From Viridibacterium silvisoli (lineage in GTDB: Bacteria; Pseudomonadota; Gammaproteobacteria; Burkholderiales; Rhodocyclaceae): a DNA stretch of 64,000 bases. The notes beneath the pieces were generated by a model, which saw only the letters and a program-made list of their open reading frames with translations, did no database searches and was not told the DNA's origin. Where the stretch lies: positions 1,798,001 to 1,862,000 of the forward strand of contig NZ_JAYXHS010000001.1 of NCBI RefSeq assembly GCF_036017035.1, in the 5' to 3' direction. Below, piece by piece: positions 17,043 through 26,228 of the stretch (positions are counted from its first letter, which is position 1; each line of letters starts with the position of its first letter). The translations under genes and the position numbers were made by a program.

Positions 17043-18605
17043 ATGACCCAGATCGGATCAGCGCTGCGCTTGTCGCACATCACCAAGCGCTTCGGTTCGC
17101 TGGTGGCCAATGACGATATCTCGCTCGAACTGGGTCACGGCGAAGTGCTGGCCTTGCTCGGCGAGAACGGCGCCGGCAAGAGCACGCTGGTGAGCATCCT
17201 CTTCGGGCATTACGTGGCAGATGCCGGCAGCATCGAAGTGTTCGGCAAAGCGCTGCCCGCTGGAGATCCGAAAGCCGCGCTTGCTGCGGGCGTGGGCATG
17301 GTGCATCAGCACTTCGCATTGGCTGACAACCTCAGCGTGCTCGACAACGTATTGCTGGGAACGGAGCCTTTGTGGCAACTCTTCTCGCGACGTCGTGCTG
17401 CGCGCGCGAAGCTGGTCGACACGGCACAGCGTTTTGGTCTCGGTGTGAATCCCGATGCCGCAGTCGGCTCGCTGTCGGTCGGTGAGCGGCAGCGCGTGGA
17501 GATTCTCAAGGCGCTGTATCGCGGCGCACGCATCCTGATTCTCGATGAGCCGACGGCTGTGCTCACGCCGCAGGAGAGCGAGTCGCTGTTCGCCACGCTG
17601 GCGCAACTCGTGGCGCAAGGCCTGTCCATCATCTTCATCAGTCACAAGCTTGACGAAGTGCTGCGCGTATCGCATCGCGTGGCCGTGTTGCGTGCAGGCA
17701 AGCTGGTCAGTACGCGCGCCACGCATGAGACCAGCAAGGCAGAACTCGCAGAGTTGATGGTGGGGCGCACAGTGAGTCTGCCGCAACGTGAGCGTGGCCC
17801 CGATGCGGCAGCACATGGCGACGTGGTGTTGCGACTCGAACGTGCGAGTGTCGTGCAGGGCGGTCGACATCTGCTCGGCGCCCTCGATCTCGAAGTACAT
17901 GCAGGAGAGATCGTCGGCATCGCTGGCGTGTCCGGCAACGGTCAGCTGGCGCTTGCGCAGTTGCTGTGCGGCACGCTGGCGGCGAGTGCGGGCAAGGTAT
18001 CGATCAAGGGCGAATCGATGCGTGCCAACCCGCGCGAATGGGTGGCGCGTGGTGTCGCACGCATTCCGGAAGATCGGCATGCCGTTGGCGTGGTCGGCGA
18101 TCTGGCGGTGTGGGAGAACGCCGTCTCCGAGCGCCTGCACCTGCCTGCCTTTTCACGTTTCGGCTTCATCCGTCGCAAGGCATCGCGTGCCTTCACGCGT
18201 TCGCTGGTCGAGCGTTTCGACGTGCGCCTGTCCGGCATCGACGTCGCGGCGCGCGTGCTGTCCGGCGGCAATATGCAGAAGCTGATTCTCGGCCGCGCCT
18301 TGTCTGTTTCGCAAAGCGATCAGACGCAAGCGGCGACGCCAATTTTCATCATCGCCAACCAGCCGACCTGGGGTCTCGACATCGGCGCCGTCGCCTATGT
18401 GCATCGCTGCCTGCTGGATGCCGCTGCGCAGGGTGCCGCCGTGTTGCTGATCTCGGAAGACCTCGATGAGTTGTTCGCGATTGCCGACCGCGTTGCCGTG
18501 ATGTTCAAGGGGCGTCTCGGCAAGGCCTTGCCGACCGAGCAATGGACACTCTCCGACATCGGGCTCGCCATGGCGGGTGGAGCGGGGGAGCAACATGCGG
18601 CTTGA
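17043..18605 (+). CDS. ABC transporter ATPase with two nucleotide-binding domains, set 1
   Basis: A 520-residue ATPase with two ABC domains, as in RbsA/NupA-type importers that serve BMP binding proteins. The first Walker A is GENGAGKSTL near 40-49, and Walker B is ILILDEPTAVLTP near 163-175. The second domain has the degenerate Walker A GVSGNGQLAL and signature LSGGNMQKLILGRAL. It powers the two permeases that follow and overlaps the first by 11 bases. The BMP protein at 15260 is its likely partner. Confidence 0.93.
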   Translation: MTQIGSALRLSHITKRFGSLVANDDISLELGHGEVLALLGENGAGKSTLVSILFGHYVADAGSIEVFGKALPAGDPKAALAAGVGMVHQHFALADNLSVLDNVLLGTEPLWQLFSRRRAARAKLVDTAQRFGLGVNPDAAVGSLSVGERQRVEILKALYRGARILILDEPTAVLTPQESESLFATLAQLVAQGLSIIFISHKLDEVLRVSHRVAVLRAGKLVSTRATHETSKAELAELMVGRTVSLPQRERGPDAAAHGDVVLRLERASVVQGGRHLLGALDLEVHAGEIVGIAGVSGNGQLALAQLLCGTLAASAGKVSIKGESMRANPREWVARGVARIPEDRHAVGVVGDLAVWENAVSERLHLPAFSRFGFIRRKASRAFTRSLVERFDVRLSGIDVAARVLSGGNMQKLILGRALSVSQSDQTQAATPIFIIANQPTWGLDIGAVAYVHRCLLDAAAQGAAVLLISEDLDELFAIADRVAVMFKGRLGKALPTEQWTLSDIGLAMAGGAGEQHAA

Positions 18606-19662
18606 AGCACGCGGCGAGGTCTCGCGCAGTGCGCTGGTGCTGGCGCCCGTCATCGCCATCCTGTTCACCTTCGGTATATGCGCTTTGCTCGTGGCCTGGG
18701 CGGGCGCGCCGGTGGGGCGCACGTATGCCTTGCTCATCGAAGGCGCATTCGGTTCGCGCTTCGCGATAGCCGAAACACTTACGCGCGCCACGCCACTGAT
18801 CCTCACCGGTCTCGCGGCTGCGGTGGCGTTTCGCGCGCGGCTCTACAACATCGGCGCAGAGGGCCAGCTGTATGTCGGCGCGCTGGCGGCGGTAGCCGTC
18901 GGTGGCCTGCACGGCGGCACGGGCTTTGATCTGCCGCCTGCCGTGCTCTTCCCGCTGATGCTGATCGCGGGTGCGGCCGCGGGCGCTTTGCTGCTGCTCG
19001 GCCCTGCGTGGATGAAGGCGAAGCTTGGCGTCGATGAAGTGGTGACGACGCTGCTGCTCAACTTCATCGCGCTGCTGTTCGTGTCGATGATGCTCGACGG
19101 CCCGATGAAAGACCCGATGGCGATGGGCTGGCCGCAGTCGGTGGGCATCAATCCCGAACTCGAATTCGGCAAGCTGCTTGAGCGCACGCGTGTGCACAGC
19201 GGCCTGCTCATGGCGAGTGCGCTGGCCGTCATCGTGTGGCTGGTCGAGCGCTTCACCACTTTCGGCTTCGCGCTGCGTGCGGTGGGTGCCAATGCGCGCG
19301 CAGCGGCCTTCGCCGGCTTGCCGGTGCGGCGCACCGTGTTGCTGTGCGCCTTGATCTCGGGTGCGCTGGCAGGCCTCGCCGGTGTCGGCGAGGTGGCTGG
19401 GCGCGCGGGTTACGTCACGCTCGATATGTCGCCGGGCTATGGCTACGCCGGCATCGTGATCGCCATGCTGGCCGGCCTGCATCCGCTCGGCGTGATGCTC
19501 TCTGCCGTGTTCGTCGCCGCCGTGCTGGTCGGTGCTGACAGCATGAGTCGCGCCATCGGCGTGCCCAACTACATTGCCGATGTCATCGTCGCGACCGCGC
19601 TGCTGGCCATGTTGGTTGCGACGCTACTGACGCGTTACCGCATCCGCTGGGGACGGGCATGA
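18595..19662 (+). CDS. BMP-type ABC transporter permease 1, set 1
   Basis: A 355-residue permease of the BPD_transp_2 (branched-chain/nucleoside) class with eight to ten hydrophobic segments. The conserved RARLYNIGAEGQLYVGAL block is present at about residues 79-96 and MSPGYGYAGIVIAML near 280. ATG 18595 follows GGGGGAG and overlaps the ATPase end; an upstream GTG at 18577 is less likely. It forms a heterodimer with the next gene to import nucleosides or nucleobases. Confidence 0.92.
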   Translation: MRLEARGEVSRSALVLAPVIAILFTFGICALLVAWAGAPVGRTYALLIEGAFGSRFAIAETLTRATPLILTGLAAAVAFRARLYNIGAEGQLYVGALAAVAVGGLHGGTGFDLPPAVLFPLMLIAGAAAGALLLLGPAWMKAKLGVDEVVTTLLLNFIALLFVSMMLDGPMKDPMAMGWPQSVGINPELEFGKLLERTRVHSGLLMASALAVIVWLVERFTTFGFALRAVGANARAAAFAGLPVRRTVLLCALISGALAGLAGVGEVAGRAGYVTLDMSPGYGYAGIVIAMLAGLHPLGVMLSAVFVAAVLVGADSMSRAIGVPNYIADVIVATALLAMLVATLLTRYRIRWGRA

Positions 19663-20606
19663 TGGACTTCCTCTCCACGCTCGCCGACATGCTGGCTTCA
19701 GTGCCGTTCTGGATCGCCACGCTGCGCATCGCCACGCCACTGATCTTCGGCACGCTGGGCGTACTCGTCTGCGAGCGCGCCGGCGTACTCAATCTGGGTA
19801 TAGAAGGCATCATGGTGGCGGGGGCCTTCACCGGCTGGCTGGCGGTGTACCACGGCGCCGACCTGTGGACCGGTGTGCTCGTCGCTGCGCTCACCGGCGC
19901 GCTGTGCGGCTTGCTGCACGCCATCCTCACGGTGTGGCTGACCGTCTCGCAACACGTCGCCGGGCTGGGTCTGACCATGCTGGCGACCAGCCTCGCGTCG
20001 TTCGCCTATCGCGTGAGTTTTCCGAAGGTGACGACGCCGCCCACCATTGAGCCGTTCGCACCGCTGGCGGCCTTGCAGGGCATTCCCGTGATCGGCCCGG
20101 TGCTCGCTGCGCAGACGGCACTGACCCTGCTCGCGCTGCTGATCGTGCCGCTGATGATCTACCTGATCTACCGCACGCCGGCCGGGCTGGCGCTGCGCAT
20201 GGTCGGCGAGAACCCGGCTGCGGCCGAAGGGCAGGGGCTGGATGTCATCCGCGTACGCACCTTGTCCATCGTCGCTGGCTCGACGCTGATGGGTGTGGCC
20301 GGCTCGTTCCTGACCCTGTCAGCCTTCAACGCCTTCTTCTTCAACATGATCAACGGACGCGGCTGGATCTGCGTGGCACTGGTCGTGTTCGCCTCGTGGC
20401 GGCCGGGCAAGGCGCTGCTCGGCGCCATCCTGTTCGCGGCTTTCGATGCGGCGCAGTTGCGCCTGCAGCAGTCGGGCGGTGCCTTGCCCTACCAGCTCTA
20501 CCTGATGCTGCCGTACCTGCTGTCCATCCTTGCGCTGATCTTCATGGCGCGCCGGGCTGCGTATCCGCAAGCGCTGATGAAGCCTTATCGCAAGGGCGAG
20601 CGCTGA
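19659..20606 (+). CDS. BMP-type ABC transporter permease 2, set 1
   Basis: A 315-residue permease, overlapping the previous gene by four bases. The family motif VLNLGIEGIMVAGAF is present near 46-60 and NGRGWICVALVVFASWRPGK near 228-247. It is homologous to the set 2 permease at 28624-29562. It ends 24 bases before a convergent small ORF, without an obvious terminator. Confidence 0.92.
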   Translation: MMDFLSTLADMLASVPFWIATLRIATPLIFGTLGVLVCERAGVLNLGIEGIMVAGAFTGWLAVYHGADLWTGVLVAALTGALCGLLHAILTVWLTVSQHVAGLGLTMLATSLASFAYRVSFPKVTTPPTIEPFAPLAALQGIPVIGPVLAAQTALTLLALLIVPLMIYLIYRTPAGLALRMVGENPAAAEGQGLDVIRVRTLSIVAGSTLMGVAGSFLTLSAFNAFFFNMINGRGWICVALVVFASWRPGKALLGAILFAAFDAAQLRLQQSGGALPYQLYLMLPYLLSILALIFMARRAAYPQALMKPYRKGER

Positions 20607-20630
20607 GCACCCTGCGAGCCGGGGCGCGGC

Positions 20631-20942
20631 CTATACATGGCGAAAATTGAAAAACAGCGTCTTCCCGTCGAGCAGGGCAAGGGCGCTTGTCTGTGGATCG
20701 ATCCTGAATTCCGGAGGCTTCGCATCGACGCTCCAGGGGGAGAAGACCTCGACGAGCGCAATGTCATCCACTTCCCCGGTCAACCGGTTGTGCGATGAGG
20801 AATATTGCAGGAAGCCCGACCTGGCGATTTCCTGGATGAGAGAGGCAAGCGTGGCGTCGGGCTCGATGCTGAACTGCATGTCCAGCGGACCAGCCTGATC
20901 GTCCTGGGCGCAACAAGCCTGGCGCAGTACGGTGATCTTCAT
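20631..20942 (-). CDS. Small hypothetical protein
   Basis: A 103-residue ORF read from ATG 20942 with AGGAAG upstream; a longer frame to 21056 has no better start. It begins MKITVLRQACCAQDDQAGP and contains a predicted mixed alpha/beta region, with no signal peptide or membrane segment. I do not recognise a family. It lies between a transporter operon and a divergent LysE exporter. Confidence 0.55.
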   Translation of the reverse strand: MKITVLRQACCAQDDQAGPLDMQFSIEPDATLASLIQEIARSGFLQYSSSHNRLTGEVDDIALVEVFSPWSVDAKPPEFRIDPQTSALALLDGKTLFFNFRHV

Positions 20943-21054
20943 CTTCTTCCTGATATCGATTCTTGCCGCCGTTGCAGGCGATAGCAGATGCTGGCGACAG
21001 AGAGTACCTCTGCGCCGCGAGTTGGCGAAGCGGTCGTGACGGTAGAATCGCCAC

Positions 21055-21702
21055 ATGTTCTATGGCATCACCGACCTCACGACCTATATTCTCGGCTCGA
21101 TCTTCATCGTCCTGCTGCCGGGCCCGAACTCCCTCTACGTCATGGCCATCGCCTCGCGCTTCGGCGTGGCGACGGGCTATCGCGGCGCCTGCGGCATCTT
21201 CGTCGGCGACACCATCCTCATGATTCTCTCGGCGAGCGGTGTCGCCACCTTGCTGCACACCACGCCCTTGCTGTTCATGCTGATCAAGTACGTGGGCGCC
21301 GCCTACCTCGGCTGGATCGGTATCGGCTTGCTGCGCACGGCCATCATGCGCTGGCGTGGCAAAGCGCCCGTCGATGCCGACCCGGGCACCACCGACGTCG
21401 GCCAGCCTTTCCACAAGGCCCTCGTGATCAGCCTGATGAACCCGAAGGCCATCCTCTTCTTCATCTCATTCTTCATCCAGTTCGTTGACCCGCACTACGA
21501 ATACCCGGGGCTGTCCTTCCTGATCCTCGGTGTCATCGTGCAGATCCTCAGCGCGCTCTACCTGTCGATGCTGATCTTCGGCGGCGCGCATCTGGCGCAA
21601 CAGTTCCGCGCGCATCAGCGCAGCGCGGCGCTCGCGATGGGGCTGGTCGGTCTGGCTTTCATCGGTTTCTGCATCAAGCTGGCGACGGCACGCCTGGTCT
21701 GA
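21055..21702 (+). CDS. LysE/RhtB-family amino-acid exporter
   Basis: A 215-residue inner-membrane protein with six hydrophobic segments. The family-typical VLLPGPNSLYVMA lies near 20-32 and SLMNPKAILFFISFF near 125-139, resembling LeuE/RhtB proteins. It would export a small amino acid or homoserine-lactone-like compound by proton exchange. It stands alone; its substrate cannot be read from the sequence. Confidence 0.92.
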   Translation: MFYGITDLTTYILGSIFIVLLPGPNSLYVMAIASRFGVATGYRGACGIFVGDTILMILSASGVATLLHTTPLLFMLIKYVGAAYLGWIGIGLLRTAIMRWRGKAPVDADPGTTDVGQPFHKALVISLMNPKAILFFISFFIQFVDPHYEYPGLSFLILGVIVQILSALYLSMLIFGGAHLAQQFRAHQRSAALAMGLVGLAFIGFCIKLATARLV

Positions 21703-21762
21703 AGTGCGGGGCGTTCAGGATAGAATGCGCGCCACCTGATAAATCTCCATGGCATTCATTCC

Positions 21763-22269
21763 ATGCCCCGCTCTTCATTCGCCTTTATCGCCGCCCTGTG
21801 CCTCATGCTTGCCGCCTGTGCAACGAGCGGACGCAAACTTGCCGATCTGCCCGAGCCGGTGTCGTCGCTGCATGTCGTGGTCAACGAGTCTCCGGAGCCC
21901 ACGACGACCCGGTCGATTGCTGCCGCCGCCAATGCCCAGATCGGCATCTATATGCATTTCATCGGGAAGGAAGTCGGCAACACCTTCGACATCAGCAACG
22001 TGCGGGTGACTACCGGGCCACTGCAGAAGCCTGTGCAGACGGACGCGAGCTATGTGCTCTTGCTCCGTCCGTCATCAGTGCGTGCAAGAGCAGGGGTGGT
22101 GATCAATGTGGATGCGGTTCTGGTGCACGTGGCCACCCAGAAGCCTGTCTGGTCGTACCTGCTGGTGGTGGACGGCAATCCGCAGAAGTTCTCGCGCGCT
22201 TCGGTGCAAGAGCTGGCTGACGAGATGCTTGCGCAGAACATCATCGCCCCGAAGGGCATCCAGCCTTGA
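21763..22269 (+). CDS. Hypothetical lipoprotein
   Basis: A 168-residue protein with a lipoprotein signal: a hydrophobic stretch followed by the lipobox LAAC, giving acylated Cys19. The mature part has an alternating beta pattern (SYVLLLRPSSVRAR, KPVWSYLLVVDG) like small outer-membrane lipoproteins of the DUF4136/DUF4410 type, but I cannot assign it firmly. It is followed by a strong hairpin. Confidence 0.75.
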   Translation: MPRSSFAFIAALCLMLAACATSGRKLADLPEPVSSLHVVVNESPEPTTTRSIAAAANAQIGIYMHFIGKEVGNTFDISNVRVTTGPLQKPVQTDASYVLLLRPSSVRARAGVVINVDAVLVHVATQKPVWSYLLVVDGNPQKFSRASVQELADEMLAQNIIAPKGIQP

Positions 22270-22275
22270 TGCATT

Positions 22276-22308
22276 GCCGTGCGCGGTGTCTGCGACACCG
22301 CGCACGGC
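22276..22308. terminator. Bidirectional hairpin between convergent genes
   Basis: Fifteen-base arms (22276-22290 and 22294-22308) are perfectly complementary around a three-base TGC loop. It sits between the stop of the lipoprotein gene and the end of the convergent NAD(P)-binding gene, as expected of a shared terminator, though no T-run follows. Confidence 0.75.
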
Positions 22309-22327
22309 GTGTCAGTCAAAAGCGCGA

Positions 22328-22969
22328 TCAGCTAGCGACGGTAAAGCGCTGGCGGATGTGACGGCCTTCCTCGATCTCGTCGACGATGGCCACAGCCAGG
22401 TCGGCGACGGAGATGCCGGCGGGCTTGTCGCCATCGAACAGTAGGTCGTCCTTGCCGAAGCGGTACTTGCCGCTGCGCTCACCGGGAGCGAGGAACACGG
22501 GCGGTGACAGGAAGCTCCATTCCAGCGTCTGCTCGTCACGCAAGTCGTTGAGTGCCTTGCGTGCGCCGAGCGCGCCCTGCTTGTACGCAGCGGGGAATTC
22601 CGGCGTGTCGATCAGCTGCAGACCGGGCGCGACGTAGAGGCTGCCCGCGCCACCGACCACCAGCACGCGTTTCACACCGGCGGTCTTGATGCCGTCGAGG
22701 ATTGCCTGCGTACCTGCCAGGAATTCGTTGTAGATATCCGGATTGCTCCAGCCCGGGTTGTAGGCATCGACCACGGCGTCGGTGCCGGCAACCGCGCTGC
22801 TCACCTGCCTGGCGTCGAGCACGTCGGCCTGCACAACGGATAGCTTCGGCTGCGAGGCGTACTTGCCGGGGGTGCGCGCCAGCGCAACCACCTCGTGACC
22901 GCGATCCAGCAATTCCTTGAGCACGGCCGAGCCAACGAAACCTGTGCCACCGATCAGAGCGATTTTCAT
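22328..22969 (-). CDS. NAD(P)H-binding oxidoreductase (atypical SDR, YwnB/Hscarg-like)
   Basis: A 213-residue Rossmann protein. It starts MKIALIGGTGFVGSAVLKEL, giving the GxxGxxG motif at 7-13, and contains VLVVGGAGSLYV near 104-115. Proteins of this size act as NAD(P)H-dependent reductases or redox sensors. It is divergent from the LysR gene at 23082, the usual layout for a LysR regulator and its target. Confidence 0.85.
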   Translation of the reverse strand: MKIALIGGTGFVGSAVLKELLDRGHEVVALARTPGKYASQPKLSVVQADVLDARQVSSAVAGTDAVVDAYNPGWSNPDIYNEFLAGTQAILDGIKTAGVKRVLVVGGAGSLYVAPGLQLIDTPEFPAAYKQGALGARKALNDLRDEQTLEWSFLSPPVFLAPGERSGKYRFGKDDLLFDGDKPAGISVADLAVAIVDEIEEGRHIRQRFTVAS

Positions 22970-23081
22970 GATGCGTCTTCCTGAAAGAGCTTCGGAATGA
23001 AGCGATGGAGGAATATTAGGCGCTTCACAAATGCTCCGGAAGTCGCTATTTTTTGCTTATATATTTAAGCGGGGCTTCACA

Positions 23082-23984
23082 ATGGCAGATCTGAGGCGGA
23101 TGGCGATCTTCGCTGCAGTGGTCGAGCACGGTTCGCTCAGCGCGGCCGGGCGACAGTTGGGCATGAGTACCTCGGCGGTCAGCCAGCAGCTGCGCACGCT
23201 GGAGCAATCTTTCGGTGTGACCCTGTTGCACCGCTCGACGCGCAAGATCAGCCTGAGCGATGCAGGCCAGCGCTTCGCCGTGCACTGCAAGGCCATGGTG
23301 GTCGCGGCGGATGCCGCCGAGGCGCAGTTGCGCCTCGCGCATGACGCGCCGACCGGACAGTTGCGCATCTCCGCCCCTGTCGGCTTCGCGCGCCTTGTCG
23401 CGCCCGCTCTTGCGCCCATGCTGGCCGCCAACGCGGGGCTCACGCTGCATCTCATGGTGGCCGACGAGATGATCGATCTCATCGAGGCGCGCATCGACCT
23501 GGCCTTGCGCGCAGGGCGTCTGGCGGACTCGTCCTGGTCGGCGCGGCGCCTGTGTGCTCTGGATACGGTGTTGTGCGCGGCACCGGCCTTGCTCGCGCGG
23601 CGTGCGCCCGTGCAGGCGCCCGCCGATCTGCTGCGTCATGACTGGCTTGGTTTGCCGCGCGATGGCGCAGGCCTGGAGCTTGAACTCAGTGCGCCGGGCA
23701 AGCCTGTGGAGCAATTGCGCATCGAACCGCGTATTACCAGCAACAACCAGCTCAGCCTGCAGCAGATGTGCGGCGCAGGCCTGGGTATTGCGCAGCTGGT
23801 GCGCGCTGATGTCGATGATGATCTGCGCAGCGGCCGGCTCGTTGCCGTTCTACCTGAATGGCATTCACGTACCTTCCCGATCTGGGCCGTTACGCCACAG
23901 CGCGACGCCCAGCCAGCGAAAGTCCGGCACGCCATCGAAGCCCTGCAGAGCTATCTGCGCAGCGTGCCCGGCGCATCTGTCTGA
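23082..23984 (+). CDS. LysR-family transcriptional regulator
   Basis: A 300-residue LysR protein with an N-terminal winged helix (FAAVVEHGSLSAAGRQLGMS, residues about 9-28). The effector domain follows, with a conserved APVGFARLVAPALAPML start near 105-121. ATG 23082 gives the usual length; the frame is open 51 bases further upstream. The 112-base intergenic region it shares with the divergent oxidoreductase is A/T-rich near 23050 and probably holds the promoter and operator. Confidence 0.9.
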   Translation: MADLRRMAIFAAVVEHGSLSAAGRQLGMSTSAVSQQLRTLEQSFGVTLLHRSTRKISLSDAGQRFAVHCKAMVVAADAAEAQLRLAHDAPTGQLRISAPVGFARLVAPALAPMLAANAGLTLHLMVADEMIDLIEARIDLALRAGRLADSSWSARRLCALDTVLCAAPALLARRAPVQAPADLLRHDWLGLPRDGAGLELELSAPGKPVEQLRIEPRITSNNQLSLQQMCGAGLGIAQLVRADVDDDLRSGRLVAVLPEWHSRTFPIWAVTPQRDAQPAKVRHAIEALQSYLRSVPGASV

Positions 23985-24201
23985 GACGGATATGGGGTTC
24001 AGTATCGACATCTGCGCTCGGCGGGTGGTCGTTGGGTGGATTTTCGCCTGTTGGTCTGCAGTCCTTCGCTCCGGATACCCCCGCTTGCGGGGGGAAGAGC
24101 GTCAGGGGGGCCTGTTACGTTGCATGGACACGCCGTGTTGTCCGGGCACATGAGCGCGCCCCGGCCGATGGCCTTCGCTTCCAACGTGCAAGGAGAAGAG
24201 T

Positions 24202-24765
24202 ATGAAGAACCGTCATGCAGCAGACAGAGAAAATCCGTTTCGCATTTTGCCCATCGGCTGTGTAGGTGCGTTTGCCCTGGCGGTCATGGGGGCTTGGCCA
24301 CAACCTGCCGGCGCTGCTGCCATATCCAGCGAGTTGATGTTCATTAATGCCAAGACCGGCAAATGCCTGACGATCGCCGGAGGTGTAAGCACTGACAACA
24401 ACGTCGACGCCGTGCAGTTCGATTGCGACAGTGATCCCTCACGTCGCTGGACTATCAAAGAGATGGTCGATGGCAGCACTTACCAGATCAGGAACGTGCA
24501 GACAGGGAAGTGCCTGACAATCGCAGGCGGTTTGAGCACCGAGAACAATGTAACGGCGCTTCAATTCGACTGTGACAATCATCCCTCGCGTACCTGGAGG
24601 GTCAGCGATGTGACCGGCAGCGGGGTTTATCAGATCCGGAATGTGCAGACCAACAAGTGCCTGACGATTGCCGGCGGGGTGAGTGCCGCCAACAACGTGA
24701 AGGCGCTTCAGTTCAACTGTGACAGCGATCCCTCCCGTCGCTGGACGATCAGGCTGAAGCTGTAG
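24202..24765 (+). CDS. Secreted ricin-type beta-trefoil lectin-like protein
   Basis: A 187-residue exported protein: signal peptide to about residue 38 (AVMGAWPQPAGAAA), then three nearly identical repeats of about 47 residues. Each contains GKCLTIAGG or NKCLTIAGG, NNV, a QFDCD or QFNCD motif and the terminal WTI or WRV of the QxW fold. Three repeats make one full beta-trefoil, so it probably binds carbohydrate outside the cell. There is no attached enzyme domain. The region before it (23985-24201) shows only a short GC hairpin near 24080. Confidence 0.88.
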   Translation: MKNRHAADRENPFRILPIGCVGAFALAVMGAWPQPAGAAAISSELMFINAKTGKCLTIAGGVSTDNNVDAVQFDCDSDPSRRWTIKEMVDGSTYQIRNVQTGKCLTIAGGLSTENNVTALQFDCDNHPSRTWRVSDVTGSGVYQIRNVQTNKCLTIAGGVSAANNVKALQFNCDSDPSRRWTIRLKL

Positions 24766-24859
24766 GAAAAGTCGGCACGCAGGGGGTACCGCACTCTCGT
24801 TGAACGGGGCCGATACCTGCGTGCCAGTGTGCGCCCCAAGTGGGCCGCCCGCCTTGGCA

Positions 24860-26206
24860 TCACTGGCTCATCTCGCGGCTTGCACTCGTCGGCGTGGCGG
24901 GTTTGCCGAGGATGTGCGTGGCGGCAACGCAACGCTCGTCCCCCAGTGTGATCAGGGCAAACAGTTTCTCTTCGATGCCTTTCGCATGGCTGACACGCCA
25001 TTCGAGTTCGGGGATGGCCTTGTAGTCGAAGACGGCGAAATCGCCTTCCTTGCCGATCTGGAAGTTGCCGATGAACTTGTCGAGCGACAGGGCGTGGGCG
25101 CCGCCGAGCGTCGCAAGGTAGAGGGCGCGCCAGGGCGAGAGCGGTTGGTGCTGTACCTGGCTGACGGTGTAGGCGGCAGCCATGGTGCGCAGCATGGAGA
25201 GGCTGGTGCCGCCGCCGACATCGGTGGCCAGGCCAACCGGCATGCTTGCTGCGTGGGCCGCGTCGTGATGGAAGAAGCCGCTGCCGAGGAACAGGTTGGA
25301 GGTGGGGCAGAAGGCGATGGCCGTCTGCGTTTCGGCGAGTCGTGCGCGCTCGGCTGCATCGAGGTGTATGCCGTGGCCATAGATGGCGCCGCGGCCGAGC
25401 AGTTTGTAATGATCGTAGACGTCGAGATAGTTGCGGTGGCCGGGGAAGAGTTCGCTGACCCACTCGATCTCGCGACGGTTCTCCGAGAGATGCGACTGCA
25501 GGTGCATGTCGGGGAAGCCGGTGAACAATTCGCCGGCGACGGTGAGCTGTTCGGGCGTCGAGGTCGGTGCGAAGCGGGGCGTCACGGTGTAGCGCAGGCG
25601 GTCCTTGCCGTGCCAGCGCTCGATGAGTTTCTGGCTGTCGGCGAGCGCGCTCTGCGGCGTGTCGCGCAGGTTCTCGGGGCAGTGCCTGTCCATCATCACC
25701 TTGCCGCACAGCATGCGCAGGTTGCGCGCCTGTGCGGCTTCGAAGAAGGCATCCACCGAATGCGGGTGGACGGTGGCGAAGACGGATGCCGTCGTCGTGC
25801 CGTGGGCGAGCAGGCGGTCGAGGAAGAAGGCCGATGTCCTCTCGGCAATCTTGCGATCGGCGAAGCTGGCTTCGGCCGGGAAGGTGTAGTGCTCGAGCCA
25901 GTCGAGCAACTGACGGCCGAAAGAGCCCATCACCTGCATCTGCGGGTAATGCACATGCGTGTCGACGAGGCCCGGCAGGATGAGCTTGCCGCTGTAGTCG
26001 TAAGTGCGTGCGGTGGTGCGCGTGAGTGCAGGCAGCGAGGCGAGGACTTGTTGCCAGTGGTTGCAGGCAACGACCTTGCCGTCCTCGATGAGTAGCGCGC
26101 CGTCTTCGAAGTACTGCCAGCTATCGGCGCTATCCGCCTCGCCGGGGTCGGCAAGGAAGTGCAGGATGCTGCCGCGGACGAGGATGGCGTGATTGTGTGG
26201 ATTCAT
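24860..26206 (-). CDS. guaD: Guanine deaminase (amidohydrolase type)
   Basis: A 448-residue amidohydrolase that converts guanine to xanthine. The HxH metal motif is in LVDTHVHYPQ near 65-74. The conserved SFADRKIAERTSAFFLDRLL block and the LFLGSGFFHH and GLATDVGGGTSLSML stretches are characteristic of guanine deaminases rather than other amidohydrolases. ATG 26206 follows AAGGAG; the upstream extension to 26281 is not expected to be used. It is last in the purine operon, 22 bases after the 8-oxoguanine deaminase gene, and feeds xanthine to XdhABC. Confidence 0.95.
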   Translation of the reverse strand: MNPHNHAILVRGSILHFLADPGEADSADSWQYFEDGALLIEDGKVVACNHWQQVLASLPALTRTTARTYDYSGKLILPGLVDTHVHYPQMQVMGSFGRQLLDWLEHYTFPAEASFADRKIAERTSAFFLDRLLAHGTTTASVFATVHPHSVDAFFEAAQARNLRMLCGKVMMDRHCPENLRDTPQSALADSQKLIERWHGKDRLRYTVTPRFAPTSTPEQLTVAGELFTGFPDMHLQSHLSENRREIEWVSELFPGHRNYLDVYDHYKLLGRGAIYGHGIHLDAAERARLAETQTAIAFCPTSNLFLGSGFFHHDAAHAASMPVGLATDVGGGTSLSMLRTMAAAYTVSQVQHQPLSPWRALYLATLGGAHALSLDKFIGNFQIGKEGDFAVFDYKAIPELEWRVSHAKGIEEKLFALITLGDERCVAATHILGKPATPTSASREMSQ

Positions 26207-26228
26207 CGAGCGCTCCTTGAGGAATGTA

